Assembly (NCBI GenBank): GCA_009692705.1 | Contig: SHYR01000008.1 | Span: 1 to 42,243 of the forward strand | Length of the DNA: 42,243 bases | Reading direction: 5' to 3' | Origin: Dehalococcoidia bacterium | GTDB taxonomy: Bacteria; Chloroflexota; Dehalococcoidia; UBA2979 | Shown here: positions 9,078 through 18,665 of the stretch, piece by piece | How positions within the stretch are numbered: position 1 is the stretch's first letter | Layout: each line of letters begins with the position of its first letter | Program-made: the position numbers and the translations under genes | The notes under the pieces: model-generated | Told to the model about the DNA's origin: nothing | Seen by the model: only the letters and a program-made list of their open reading frames with translations | Database searches by the model: none

Positions 9078-10019
9078 GTGACCGCTCGACGCCCCCGGCG
9101 CTCCCCTGCCGCGCGGGCGGCGGCGACGCCCGCGCCGCCGCGCCTCGCCGCGCGCCTGCACGACACGGCGCAGCGTCTGCTTGCCGCGCGCGCCTCGTGG
9201 GGCCGCGACGAGGCGCGGCTGGAGGCGGAGCTGCTGTACGCCGAGGCGGCCGGCTGGGACCGCGCGAAGGTGATCGCCGAAGGGGCCGCGCCCCCCGACG
9301 CATCGACGCTCGCGCGCTTCGAGGCGCTGCTGGCGCGGCGGCTGGCGCACGAGCCGCTGGCCTACATCCTCGGCCGTCGCGAGTTCTACGGGCTCACCTT
9401 CGAGGTCGGCCCCGGGGTGCTGATCCCGCGGCCGGAGACCGAGACGCTGGTGGAGGCGACGCTGGCCGCGATCGCGGCGCACCGGCGCGCGCGGCGCCGC
9501 GTGCGCGTCGCCGACGTCGGCACGGGCAGCGGCGCGGTGGCGCTGGCGGTGGCGCGGCACGCGCCCTCGGCGGAGGTCACGGGCATCGATGCCTCGACGG
9601 AGGCGCTGGCGTGGGCTGGGCGCAACCGCGCGGCGCTGGGGCTGGTGGCGCGCGTGGTGCTGCTCGCGGGCGACCTGCTGGAGCCGGTGACGGAGCCGCT
9701 GGACGTGGTGGCGGCGAACCTGCCCTACATCCCGACCGAGGAGTACGAGGCGCTGCCCGCCGAGATCCGCAAGGGCGAGCCGCGGCTGGCGGTGGACGGC
9801 GGCGAGGACGGCCTCGACGCCATCCGCGCGCTCGTCGCACAGCTGCCCGCCCACCTTGCGCCGGATGCCGCGGCGGCGCTGTTCGAGGTGGGCGCGGGAC
9901 AGGCGGGGGCGGTGGCGGAGCTGCTCGCCTCGACGCTCGGGGGCGAGGCGAGCGCGGTCAGGACGCACCGCGACCTCAGCGGCACGCGGCGGGTGGTGGA
10001 GTGGCGGCGAGGGTACTGA
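9078..10019 (+). CDS. prmC: Peptide chain release factor N(5)-glutamine methyltransferase
   Basis: ADVGTGSGAVALAVA SAM-binding motif; LIPRPETETLVE; NLPYIPTEEY; directly downstream of prfA. Confidence 0.93.
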   Translation: MTARRPRRSPAARAAATPAPPRLAARLHDTAQRLLAARASWGRDEARLEAELLYAEAAGWDRAKVIAEGAAPPDASTLARFEALLARRLAHEPLAYILGRREFYGLTFEVGPGVLIPRPETETLVEATLAAIAAHRRARRRVRVADVGTGSGAVALAVARHAPSAEVTGIDASTEALAWAGRNRAALGLVARVVLLAGDLLEPVTEPLDVVAANLPYIPTEEYEALPAEIRKGEPRLAVDGGEDGLDAIRALVAQLPAHLAPDAAAALFEVGAGQAGAVAELLASTLGGEASAVRTHRDLSGTRRVVEWRRGY

Positions 10020-10052
10020 GGGCGGCGGTACAGCTCGTTGAGCACGTGCGAC

Positions 10053-10795
10053 TCACAGCAGCGCGAGGGTGTCCTTCGTAAGGTCGGTCACCCCGAGGCT
10101 GACGATCCCAAGCCATCCGATCCGCGCGGTCCACATCGTTGTCCAATGGCGGGCGTAGCCCGCTAACGACGGTGAGCGTGCGATAAAGCGACCCGCGACG
10201 ACGACCATGGCGGTCGGCACGATCAACAGCACAAAGAGCGACGGGAACAAGAAGACCAGCAGCGGAAGTAGTGCGAGCCGCGCCGGGGCTGTGCGGAACC
10301 ATCCCCCGGGTCGCTCGGCCCACTCGGTGGCCAGTGGTGCATGAAACCAAACAGCGCGGGGATCGCCACGAAGAGGGCGATCGCCAGCCATACCGGGCGG
10401 AGCCGGGTGAAGTCGATCCCCTCGGTGCCCACGAGGCCCGCACCCACCACTACGCCTGCCGCGAGCCCGCACCCGAGTACGCGCAGCCACCGGGGGCCAA
10501 TCAAGAAGCGCCGGACGGCGAGATAGACGAACGCGCCGATCACCCAGATTCCACTCGTAGACAGAATCAGGTTCGCGGTCCCAGCGAATGTGATCTCCCC
10601 GATCGGGAAGCCATCATCGGTGAGCACACCATGCATCGCTGGATCGGACGTCAGGAACAGCAGTCGCATCGCCAGGCGACTGCCGAGGCCACCGATCACC
10701 GCTCCCAAAAGGAGGCCGACCGCGGTCGCGGCGGCCAGCGTGCGGAGCAGCGGTTCAGAGTCCCTGAGGATGACGGCACCCGGAATGCGCCTCAT
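10053..10795 (-). pseudogene. Multi-TM membrane protein with one frameshift
   Basis: Frame 10795->10223 carries the N-terminal TM region to ...ALFGF; frame 10490->10053 continues HAPLATEWAERPGGWFRTAPARLALLPLLVFLFP...; switch at ~10344 in a TTT run. Confidence 0.6.
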
Positions 10796-10831
10796 CGCCA
10801 GGGAACTCGCGACCGCCCCGGGATCTGCGCC

Positions 10832-12037
10832 CTAGCCCCGCGTGCCCTGCGCGATCTGGTAGAGCTTGCCTTCAGTCTTGATCGCTGGTGCGATCACCAT
10901 GCGCGCCGTGTGGAACTCGCGGATGGTGGTCGCGCCGCAGGTCGCCATCGAGGTGCGCAGCGCGCCGAAGAGGTTCTCGGTGCCGTCGGTGCGCGAGGTC
11001 GGCCCCATCAGCAGCTGCCGCAGCGAGTGCTGCTGGCCGACGTGCACGCGCACCCCGCGCGGCAGCTCGGCGTTCGGCGTCGCCATGCCCCAGTGGTAGC
11101 CACGGCCCGGCGCCTCGATGGCGCCCGCGAAGGGCGAGCCGATCATCACGGCGTCGGCGCCCGCGCAGATCGCCTTCGAGAGGTCGCCGCCGGTGCGGAT
11201 GCCGCCGTCGGTGATGATCGGGATGTAGCGGCCGGTGCGCTCATAAAACAGGTCGCGCGCGTAGGCGGTGTCGATGGTGGCGGTGATCTGCGGGATGCCG
11301 ATGCCCAGCACCTCGCGCGAGGTGCAGGCGGCGCCCGGTCCGACCCCGACCAGCACGCCGTAGATGCCGGTCTCCATCAGCTCCAGCGCAGCCTGCACGT
11401 CGACAGTGTTGCCGACGAGCACCGGCACGGGCGCGATCTGCTTCACTAGCTCGTCGAGCCGCAGCCCGCGCAGCGAGCGCGAGACGTGGCGCGCGGTGGT
11501 GACGGTGGACTGTACGACGAAATAGTCAACGCCGGCCTCGATCGCGAGCGGCGCGAACTTCTTGGTGTTCTGCGGCGTGGCGCTGACGGCGGCGACGCCA
11601 CCGCCCGCTTTGATCTGCTGGATGCGCTCCCCCACCAGCCGCAGGTCCACCGGCCGCTCGTAGACGCGCTGGATCACGGCGGTGGAGTCGCCCTGGCTGG
11701 CGGCCGCGATCTCCGCCAGCGCGTCATGGGGGTCCGCGTAGCGGGTCTGCAGGCCATCGAGGTTGAGCACAGCGATACCGCCGAGCGCGGAGAGCGCGAT
11801 CGCGAACGCCGGGTCGACCACCGCGTCCATCGCGGACGCCATGATCGGCAACGCGAAGCTGAGTTCTCCAAGCGTGAACGAGGGATCGACCATCTCCGGG
11901 TTGGTGGTGACGGCGCCCGGTACGATCGCCACGTCGTCGAACCCGTACGCCTGGTCGAGGCTCTTGCGCGCTGCGCTGCTATTCGCCGTGAGTGCGGCGA
12001 GCGACTGCGGCTGCGTCCGGACGTCTCCTGCTACCAC
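10832..12037 (-). CDS. GuaB3-family IMP dehydrogenase-related protein
   Basis: 401 aa, no CBS domain; [20 protein letters not shown] catalytic loop, [30 protein letters not shown]. Confidence 0.88.
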   Translation of the reverse strand: MVAGDVRTQPQSLAALTANSSAARKSLDQAYGFDDVAIVPGAVTTNPEMVDPSFTLGELSFALPIMASAMDAVVDPAFAIALSALGGIAVLNLDGLQTRYADPHDALAEIAAASQGDSTAVIQRVYERPVDLRLVGERIQQIKAGGGVAAVSATPQNTKKFAPLAIEAGVDYFVVQSTVTTARHVSRSLRGLRLDELVKQIAPVPVLVGNTVDVQAALELMETGIYGVLVGVGPGAACTSREVLGIGIPQITATIDTAYARDLFYERTGRYIPIITDGGIRTGGDLSKAICAGADAVMIGSPFAGAIEAPGRGYHWGMATPNAELPRGVRVHVGQQHSLRQLLMGPTSRTDGTENLFGALRTSMATCGATTIREFHTARMVIAPAIKTEGKLYQIAQGTRG

Positions 12038-12112
12038 GGCCGCCCCCCAATTCCATCGCCCCGTGTGGATGCCGAGCCCGCCAGGGCGAGGGCGCTCGTG
12101 CCCCGGAAACGG

Positions 12113-12141
12113 CGAGACCCCTCACAGTGCGAGGGGTCTCG
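12113..12141. other. Perfect 11-bp-stem hairpin upstream of the guaB3-like gene
   Basis: CGAGACCCCTC-ACAGTGC-GAGGGGTCTCG; no U-tract on either strand. Confidence 0.7.
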
Positions 12142-12287
12142 ATGGCACAGGCCTCCCCACGATACCGGGGGGCCGAAGAGCCGCGTTCCGAGCATGGGTG
12201 CCCGCCACCCCGTTGCTGGAAATGATTTCCCAGAGGTTACGCCCGCCCTCGGCGCCGGTCAAGAAATCGTTCAGCAATGTAAGCACT

Positions 12288-13179
12288 TCATGCGCGCCGA
12301 GCGAACGCCCCCGACTGGATCGCGTGGATCAAGAAAGCCGCAAGCACCACGGCAGCACGCGCCTCCTCGTCGGAATGCTGAGTGGGTTTCGACGGATCAT
12401 CGGTGCCATGCCGCTGGTGCGACTGCCACAGCAACGCGAGCCACGTGCCGAACGCCTCGACTCCGTCCACGGGCTGCTGCCCCTGAGGCGGTGTCGGTGT
12501 CAAGCGGACCGTATGCGCGCTCGCGTTCCGGCGCACCTGCATGATCATCTTTCCGAGTGTGGCCCCGGAGTCGTTCGGGATGGTAATCGGTTTCAGCGCT
12601 GCCTCGACAGCCTGCACGGCGTGCTGGTATGCGGCCGTTGCGTTGGGACTGCGCCCGAACGCCAGGGTCCAAGCGTTGCGCACGTGTTCCGCGGCGCTTC
12701 CTCCGTGGCCGATCACCGCGTCGACGGCAGCCGACAGCTCCGGGCTGACGCGGCGTGTGAGGCCGGCGTTCGCACCCCCGTCGAGCCGCAACTCCCATTC
12801 GAAACCGGCCTCATCAAGCGCTTTGTGCAACATTACACGCGAGATGGTATCGACATCGCACTCCATCAATAGGAAATCGACGGCCTCCAGCGCCGTCTCA
12901 CCCGAGCCTTTGAGGCACCATTCCATGAATGGTGCGAAGTGCGGTCTCGTCTGGGCGACCCAACGGTCCGAGATGCAGCACCGTTTCGATGCGCCGCAGT
13001 GTGTATTCGTCCGGGACGATCCATCCGTCGCCTGCTCTTGCGTGTGTGAGATTCTGCTCGATGAACCCTTGGAGAGTCTCACGCAGCCAAGGCGGAACCC
13101 CAGAATGGAGTGCGTCGTACTCCTGACGTGCGGGACCCTCCCGTGCGAACAAGGGGCGGAAGCCTTCCGAATCGACCAT
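12288..13179 (-). pseudogene. Frame-disrupted gene of unknown function, possibly related to abortive-infection C-terminal-like proteins
   Basis: Frame from 13179 (MVDSEGFRPLFAREGPARQEYDALHSGVPPWLRETLQGFIEQNL...RPDETALRT) continues in another frame as FMEWCLKGSGETALEAVDFLL...AWTLAFGRSPNATAAYQHAVQAVEAALKPITIPND...; switch at ~12927-12932. Confidence 0.5.
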
Positions 13180-13237
13180 CGCGCATGCTCTCCGACTGCG
13201 GGGACCGTCCTCTTACCCCATGCTACGATGCCGCCCG

Positions 13238-14914
13238 ATGCCCGACAGCCCTCGCACGATCCTCGTCTGCGTTGCGTGGCCGTACGCGAACACCCCCCTG
13301 CACGCGGGACAGATCGCGGGCGCCTACCTGCCCGCCGACATCTTCGCGCGCTACCACCGCATGCGCGGCGATCGCGTGCTGATGGTCTCCGGCTCCGACG
13401 CCCACGGCACCCCGGTGACGCTCCGCGCCGAGCAGGAGGGCACGACGCCGCTTGCGATCTTCGAGCGCATGCACTCCTCGTTCGTCGACACGTTCGAGCG
13501 CCTCGGCATCTCCTTCGACATCTTCACCTCCACCAACACCGAGGACCACGTGGAGGTGACGCAGGACATCTTCGAACGCCTGCTCGAGCGCGACTACATC
13601 TACGAGGCGGAGCAGACGCTACTCTACGACCCAAAGGCGAACCGCTTTCTCCCCGACCGCTACGTCGAGGGCACCTGCCCCCACTGTGGCGACCCCGGCG
13701 CGCGCGGTGACCAGTGCGATCACTGCGGTCGCGCGCTGGACGCCACCGAGCTGCTCCAGCCGCGCTCGCGGCTCTCGGATGCGACGCCGGAGCCGCTGCC
13801 GACGAACCACTTTTTTCTGCGCCTGAGCGCGTTCAACGAGCGCCTGCGCGAGTGGGTGGAGCCGCAGGCGCACTGGCGGCCAGCGGTGCGCAACTTCACG
13901 CTCGGGCTGCTGCGCGAGGGGCTGCACGACCGCGCGATCACGCGCGATATCGAGTGGGGCGTGCCGATCCCGCTCGAGGGCTACGAGCAGAAGCGCATCT
14001 ACGTGTGGTTCGAGGCCGTGATTGGCTACCTCTCCGCGACCAAGGAGTGGGCGGAGCGCTCCGGCGACCCCTCGGCGTGGGAGGCATTCTGGCGCGACCC
14101 GGAGGCGCGCTCCTACTACTTCCAGGGCAAGGACAACATCACCTTTCACACCACGATCTGGCCGGCGATGCTGATGGGCTACGAGGGGCTCAACCTTCCC
14201 TACGATGTCCCGGCGAACCAGTACGTCACGATGTCCGGCTCGAAAGCCTCCTCCAGCCGCAACTGGGCGGTGTGGATGCCGGACTACCTCGAGCGCCACG
14301 ACCCCGACCCGCTGCGCTACACGCTCACCGCGATCATGCCCGAGACCTCCGACACCGACTTCACCTGGGCGGAACACCTGCGGCGCAACAACGATGAGCT
14401 GGTGGCGCGCTGGGGCAACCTCGTGCACCGCGTGCTCACGCTCACGCGCCGCCATTTCGATGCGCGCGTGCCGGAGCCGCCCGACGAGCTCGCCGCGAAC
14501 TCGCGCGAGCTGCTGGCGCGCCTCGACGCGGCGTTCGATGCGGTGGGCGCGGCGATCGAGCAGGTGCAGCTGCGTCACGCGCTCGGCGCGGCGTTCGCGG
14601 TCGCGCAAGCGGCGAACCGCTACCTCGACGAGCGCGCACCGTGGACGGCGGTGCGCACGGACCGCGCCTCGGCGGCGGAGACGCTGCACACGGCGATCAA
14701 CGTGGTGAGTGGGATCGCCACGCTGCTGCAGCCGTTCCTGCCCTTCACTTCCCCCGAGGCGTGGCGGCTGGCCGGCAACGCGGGCTCGATCGAGGCCGCC
14801 GGCTGGCGCCGCACGCCCGTCGCGGCCGGAACGCCGCTGCCGGAGCCCGCGCCGCTCTTCCGCAAGCTCGACGACTCGATCGTGGCCGAGGAAGAGGCGC
14901 GGCTCGGGCGGTGA
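13238..14914 (+). CDS. metG: Methionine--tRNA ligase
   Basis: HIGH-like PYANTPLHAGQ, CPHCG/CDHCG zinc pairs, KMSKS-like MSGSKASSSR; start chosen at MPDSPRTIL. Confidence 0.94.
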   Translation: MPDSPRTILVCVAWPYANTPLHAGQIAGAYLPADIFARYHRMRGDRVLMVSGSDAHGTPVTLRAEQEGTTPLAIFERMHSSFVDTFERLGISFDIFTSTNTEDHVEVTQDIFERLLERDYIYEAEQTLLYDPKANRFLPDRYVEGTCPHCGDPGARGDQCDHCGRALDATELLQPRSRLSDATPEPLPTNHFFLRLSAFNERLREWVEPQAHWRPAVRNFTLGLLREGLHDRAITRDIEWGVPIPLEGYEQKRIYVWFEAVIGYLSATKEWAERSGDPSAWEAFWRDPEARSYYFQGKDNITFHTTIWPAMLMGYEGLNLPYDVPANQYVTMSGSKASSSRNWAVWMPDYLERHDPDPLRYTLTAIMPETSDTDFTWAEHLRRNNDELVARWGNLVHRVLTLTRRHFDARVPEPPDELAANSRELLARLDAAFDAVGAAIEQVQLRHALGAAFAVAQAANRYLDERAPWTAVRTDRASAAETLHTAINVVSGIATLLQPFLPFTSPEAWRLAGNAGSIEAAGWRRTPVAAGTPLPEPAPLFRKLDDSIVAEEEARLGR

Positions 14915-14918
14915 TCCC

Positions 14919-15782
14919 GTGACGCCACCCGCCGCGGTCCCCCCTCCCCTCCTGCCGCTCGACGCCCCGCTCGTCGACGCGCACGCGCACATCTCGTCGC
15001 GGGAGTTCGACGACGACCGCTCCGCGGTGCTGGAGCGCGCGTGGGACGCCGGCCTGGTGGCGATCGTGGAAGCCGGCACCGACAGCGCATCGAGCGAGCG
15101 CGCGCTCGCGTCGGCGCGCGCGCAGCCGAGCATCCACGCCACCGCGGGCCTGCATCCGCACGACGCCAGCCGCCTGGAGGCCGAACGGGGGCCGCTGCGC
15201 GTGCTGCTGACTGGCGGCGGCTTCGCGGCCGTGGGCGAGATCGGGCTGGACTTTTACCGCGAGCTCTCGTCCCGCGCAGAGCAGTACGCCGCTCTGCGCT
15301 GGCAGCTCGCGCTCGCCCGCGAGCTGGTTCTGCCGGTGGTGATCCACGCCCGCGAGGCGGACGCGGAGTGCTATGCGGAGCTCACCGTCTGGGCGGCGCA
15401 TGCGGGCCGCTATCTCGGCCCCGGGCGCGAGATCGGGATGCTGCACTGCTTCGCGGGGGACCCGGAGCTGGCCGCGCGCTACATCGAGCTGGGGTTCCTG
15501 ATCTCGGTGCCGGGCACGGTCACCTACCCCGGCAGCGAGCGCGGCCGCGCGGTGGCGCGCATGCTCCCGCTTCCGGCTATGCTGGTGGAGACGGACTGCC
15601 CGTACCTGCCGCCGCAGCCATACCGCGGGCGGCGCAACGAGCCCGCGTACGTGCGGCGGACAGTGCAGGCGGTGGCCGAGCTGCGAGCGTGCAGCGCGGA
15701 GGAGGTGGCCCGGGCGACGGCGCAGAACGCCGCCCGCCTGTTCGGCTTCACCCTCCCCGCCAGCGTGACGGGGTCCCCATGA
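14919..15782 (+). CDS. TatD family DNase
   Basis: 287 aa, GTG start; LVDAHAHI, AVGEIGLDFYR, VIHAREA, LVETDCPYLPP motifs. Confidence 0.92.
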   Translation: MTPPAAVPPPLLPLDAPLVDAHAHISSREFDDDRSAVLERAWDAGLVAIVEAGTDSASSERALASARAQPSIHATAGLHPHDASRLEAERGPLRVLLTGGGFAAVGEIGLDFYRELSSRAEQYAALRWQLALARELVLPVVIHAREADAECYAELTVWAAHAGRYLGPGREIGMLHCFAGDPELAARYIELGFLISVPGTVTYPGSERGRAVARMLPLPAMLVETDCPYLPPQPYRGRRNEPAYVRRTVQAVAELRACSAEEVARATAQNAARLFGFTLPASVTGSP

Positions 15783-16951
15783 CGATCACTCAGCGCGACA
15801 TCGACCGACGCCTGCTCGGCGGCGTCTGTGCCCGCCTCGCGCGACGCTACGACTACGACGTGACCGGGGTGCGCGTCGCCACCGTGGCGCTCGCGCTGCT
15901 CACCGCCGGGCTGGGCGGCGTGGCGTACGTGGCGCTCTGGCTGCTGCTGCCGCCCGCCACAGCGCCCATCGCTCCCGCCGCGCCTGCACCTGCCGCGGCG
16001 CTGTACGGACCGGTGGCGGGCGATCTTCCGCGCGTCGACGAGGCGCTGCGCGCGCTGGCGGAGGTGAAGTCCCCGTGGCTGCGACAGATGATCGAGACGG
16101 TCGTGGGCGGCGGCGGGAAGCGCATGCGCCCCGCGATCGCGCTGCTGGCGGGCCGCTTCGGCAGCTACGACCTCGCGCTGCTGGTGCCGCTGGCGGCTAG
16201 CGTCGAGCTGCTGCACACGGCGACGCTGGTGCACGACGATGTGATCGACGGCGCGACGCAGCGGCGGGGCCAGCCGACGCCGTCTGCGCTGTTCGGCAAC
16301 GCCGCGAGCGTGATGCTCGGCGACTATCTGTTCGCGCATGCCGCCGACCTCGTGGCGCAAACCGGCAACGTGCGTGTGATCCGCAACTTCGCCGCGACGC
16401 TGCGGGTGATGGCCGGCGGCGAGCTGCAGCAGGACCTCTCTGCCTTCGAGTACTCTGAGGACGTGCAGCGCTATCTCGAGCGCATCGGCGGCAAGACGGC
16501 GTCGCTGTTTGCGACGGCGGCGGAGGGCGGGGCAATCATAACGGGGGCGACGGAGGCCGAGGTGGCGGCGCTGCGGCGCTACGGCGAATCGCTCGGCACG
16601 GCGTTCCAGGTGGTCGACGATGTGCTGGACCTCACCGGCGACCAGCAGGAGATGGGCAAGCCCGTCGGCTCCGACCTGCGCGAGGGGACGCTGACGCTGC
16701 CCGCCCTGCTCTACCTGCAGGACGCGCCCGCCGATAACCCGGTGAAGCGGGCCTTCGACGACCCTTCAGACGAGGAACTGCTGGAGCGCGCGATCGCCGC
16801 GATCCGCGCCTCCGACGCGCTGCCAGGCGCGATGGTGGCGGCGCGCGGCTTTGGCGACCAGGCGCGCGAGGCGCTGGCAGCGCTGCCGCCGGGTGAGGCG
16901 CGCACGGCGCTTGAGGGCCTGATCGATTACGTTCTGGAGCGCCGCAGCTAG
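15779..16951 (+). CDS. PspC-domain/polyprenyl diphosphate synthase fusion protein
   Basis: 390 aa in one frame. N-terminal RDIDRRLLGGVCARLARRYDYDVTGVRVATVALALLTAGLGGVAYVALWLLLP is PspC-like. C-terminal LVHDDVIDGATQRRGQPT and FQVVDDVLDLTGDQQEMGKPVGSDLREGTLTLP are the two Asp-rich motifs of trans-prenyltransferases. ATGA overlap with the upstream gene. Confidence 0.9.
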   Translation: MTITQRDIDRRLLGGVCARLARRYDYDVTGVRVATVALALLTAGLGGVAYVALWLLLPPATAPIAPAAPAPAAALYGPVAGDLPRVDEALRALAEVKSPWLRQMIETVVGGGGKRMRPAIALLAGRFGSYDLALLVPLAASVELLHTATLVHDDVIDGATQRRGQPTPSALFGNAASVMLGDYLFAHAADLVAQTGNVRVIRNFAATLRVMAGGELQQDLSAFEYSEDVQRYLERIGGKTASLFATAAEGGAIITGATEAEVAALRRYGESLGTAFQVVDDVLDLTGDQQEMGKPVGSDLREGTLTLPALLYLQDAPADNPVKRAFDDPSDEELLERAIAAIRASDALPGAMVAARGFGDQAREALAALPPGEARTALEGLIDYVLERRS

Positions 16952-16986
16952 AGCGCGGCGACTGGGTGCTGGAGCGCCGCAGCTAG
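16934..16986. repeat. 18-bp direct repeat (35-bp period) duplicating the 3' end of the prenyl synthase gene
   Basis: CTGGAGCGCCGCAGCTAG at 16934-16951 and 16969-16986. Confidence 0.9.
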
Positions 16987-17795
16987 CGCGCGGCTCCCGC
17001 GTCGCGCTCGGCAGCGGCGGTCGCCGCCATCCCAGCCCGCCGCGCTTCCGTGATGAACCGCTGGCCGGTTAACTCGCGCTCCGCGACGCTCTCGACCAGG
17101 CGGTGCATCACGCGCTCCAGCGCGGCGGCCAGCGGCGGGGTGAGGCGGATGCGCGCCGCCTGCTCGTAGGGTCCGTCCTGGATCGCTCGCAGCACCTTCA
17201 ACGTGGCGGCATCCAGCGCAGCGGCATCAGGATGCGCGGGGCGGCACGCGGGGCAGACGAGGCCGCCGCCGAGCGCCGACCAGGCGATCGCCTCCGCCGA
17301 CACGGCCGCGCCGCAGCCGATGCAGTGCCGCCACTCGGGCCGGAAGCCGGCGGCGTCGAGCAGCGCCAGCTCGAAGCTGCGTGTGACGAGGTGCAGGCCG
17401 TCGCCGCGCGTGATCCGCAGCAGCGCGGCGTGTAGCAGCGCGTAGAGATCACCCGTGTCCTCCTGCTCGATCGTGAAACGGTCCGCCATTTCGGCTAGGT
17501 ACATCGCGGTGCTGAGGCGGTCCAGGTCTTCGTGCAGCCCGCCGAAGGCGTCGAGCGTCTGTGCCTGGGTGACGATGTCGAGCGTGCGGCCGTGCGCGAG
17601 CACCACCTCCACGCGCGTCGCGGGCTCCAGGTGCCCGGCGAGCTTGCTGCGTGGGCGGAGCACGCCCTTCGCGACGGCGTCGCGCTTGCCGCGGCCGGGG
17701 GTGAGGAAGGTGACGATGCGGTCGGCGTCACCGAGGCGGCGGTGACGCAGCACCAGCGCCTCGGTCTTGATCACGCGGGGAACGCGGGCGGGCAT
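16983..17795 (-). CDS. recO: DNA repair protein RecO
   Basis: 270 aa; TEALVLRHRRLGDADRIVTFLTPGRGKRDAVAKG, CIGCG/CPAC zinc pair. Confidence 0.9.
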   Translation of the reverse strand: MPARVPRVIKTEALVLRHRRLGDADRIVTFLTPGRGKRDAVAKGVLRPRSKLAGHLEPATRVEVVLAHGRTLDIVTQAQTLDAFGGLHEDLDRLSTAMYLAEMADRFTIEQEDTGDLYALLHAALLRITRGDGLHLVTRSFELALLDAAGFRPEWRHCIGCGAAVSAEAIAWSALGGGLVCPACRPAHPDAAALDAATLKVLRAIQDGPYEQAARIRLTPPLAAALERVMHRLVESVAERELTGQRFITEARRAGMAATAAAERDAGAAR

Positions 17796-17826
17796 CGCGG
17801 GGTGAGCGGCTGCGCTGCGGTGAGCG

Positions 17827-18036
17827 CTAGCGCCGCCGCCGCGCCTTCAGTTTCTCCGAGAGCCACAGCGAGCCGAGCACGGCCAGCGAGAACTCGGAGG
17901 CGAAGAAGAGCGTCGCTTCGAGCGACGCACGCTGGAAGGAGAACAGGATCACGACGGCCACGAACGTGATGCCGGCGCCCAGCCACCAGACCGCGCAGCT
18001 CCGCCACCAGCGGATGAGGCACCGCAGCAGGTACAT
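17827..18036 (-). CDS. Small membrane protein (69 aa)
   Basis: MYLLRCLIRWWRSCAVWWLGAGITFVAVVILFSFQRASLEATLFFASEFSLAVLGSLWLSEKLKARRRR; start abuts the recR stop. Confidence 0.55.
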   Translation of the reverse strand: MYLLRCLIRWWRSCAVWWLGAGITFVAVVILFSFQRASLEATLFFASEFSLAVLGSLWLSEKLKARRRR

Positions 18037-18659
18037 CAGCGCACCTCCTGCCGAAACTCGATCGCGCGCCCAAGCGTGAGGTCGTCGGCGTATTCGAGGT
18101 CGGCGCCCGCGGGGAGGCCGCGCGCCAGCCGCGTCACGCGCACGCCGAGCGGCTGCAGCAGTCGCGCGAGGTACATCGCGGTGGCCTCGCCCTCGAGGTT
18201 GGGGTTGGTGGCGACGATCACCTCGTGCACCTCCGTGTCGACGTCGCGCAAGCGGGCCAGCAGCTCGGCGATCTTGACATCCTCGGGGCCCACGCCGTCG
18301 GCCGGCGAGATCACGCCGTGCAGGACATGGAAGAGCCCACCGTAGCCGCGTGTGCGCTCGATCGCCAGCACGTCGAGCGGCTCCTCGACGACGCAGATCA
18401 CCGTGCGGTCACGCGAGGGGTCGAGGCAGATGGAGCAGGGCGACTGGTGCGAGACGTTAAAGCAGCGCTCACAGAGCCGCACGCGCTCCTTGACTTCGAT
18501 CAGGGCGGCGGCGAGCGTGCGCGCCTCCTCCTCGGGGGCACGCAGCACGTGGTAGGCGAGGCGCTGCGCGGACTTGGGCCCGATGCCGGGCAGGCGGTGG
18601 AAGGCCTCGATCAACCGCGCGATCGGCGAAGCGGTCGCGTCGGCGCGGCGGTCGTGCAA
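18036..18659 (-). CDS. recR: Recombination protein RecR
   Basis: HRLPGIGPKSAQRLAYHVL, four-Cys zinc finger, Toprim region (VIVATNPNLEGEATAMYLARLL). Confidence 0.95.
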   Translation of the reverse strand: MHDRRADATASPIARLIEAFHRLPGIGPKSAQRLAYHVLRAPEEEARTLAAALIEVKERVRLCERCFNVSHQSPCSICLDPSRDRTVICVVEEPLDVLAIERTRGYGGLFHVLHGVISPADGVGPEDVKIAELLARLRDVDTEVHEVIVATNPNLEGEATAMYLARLLQPLGVRVTRLARGLPAGADLEYADDLTLGRAIEFRQEVR

Positions 18660-18665
18660 GCGGCC

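Noticed and set aside
9715-9745. PrmC NPPY motif appearing as NLPY
   Set aside because: NLPY variants occur in PrmC homologues; the rest of the protein and prfA linkage are normal.
12040-12260. T-box or SRP RNA in the guaB3 leader
   Set aside because: No UGGNACCGCG T-box core and no SRP GGUCAGG...GGAAGCAGC core; only generic hairpins can be supported.
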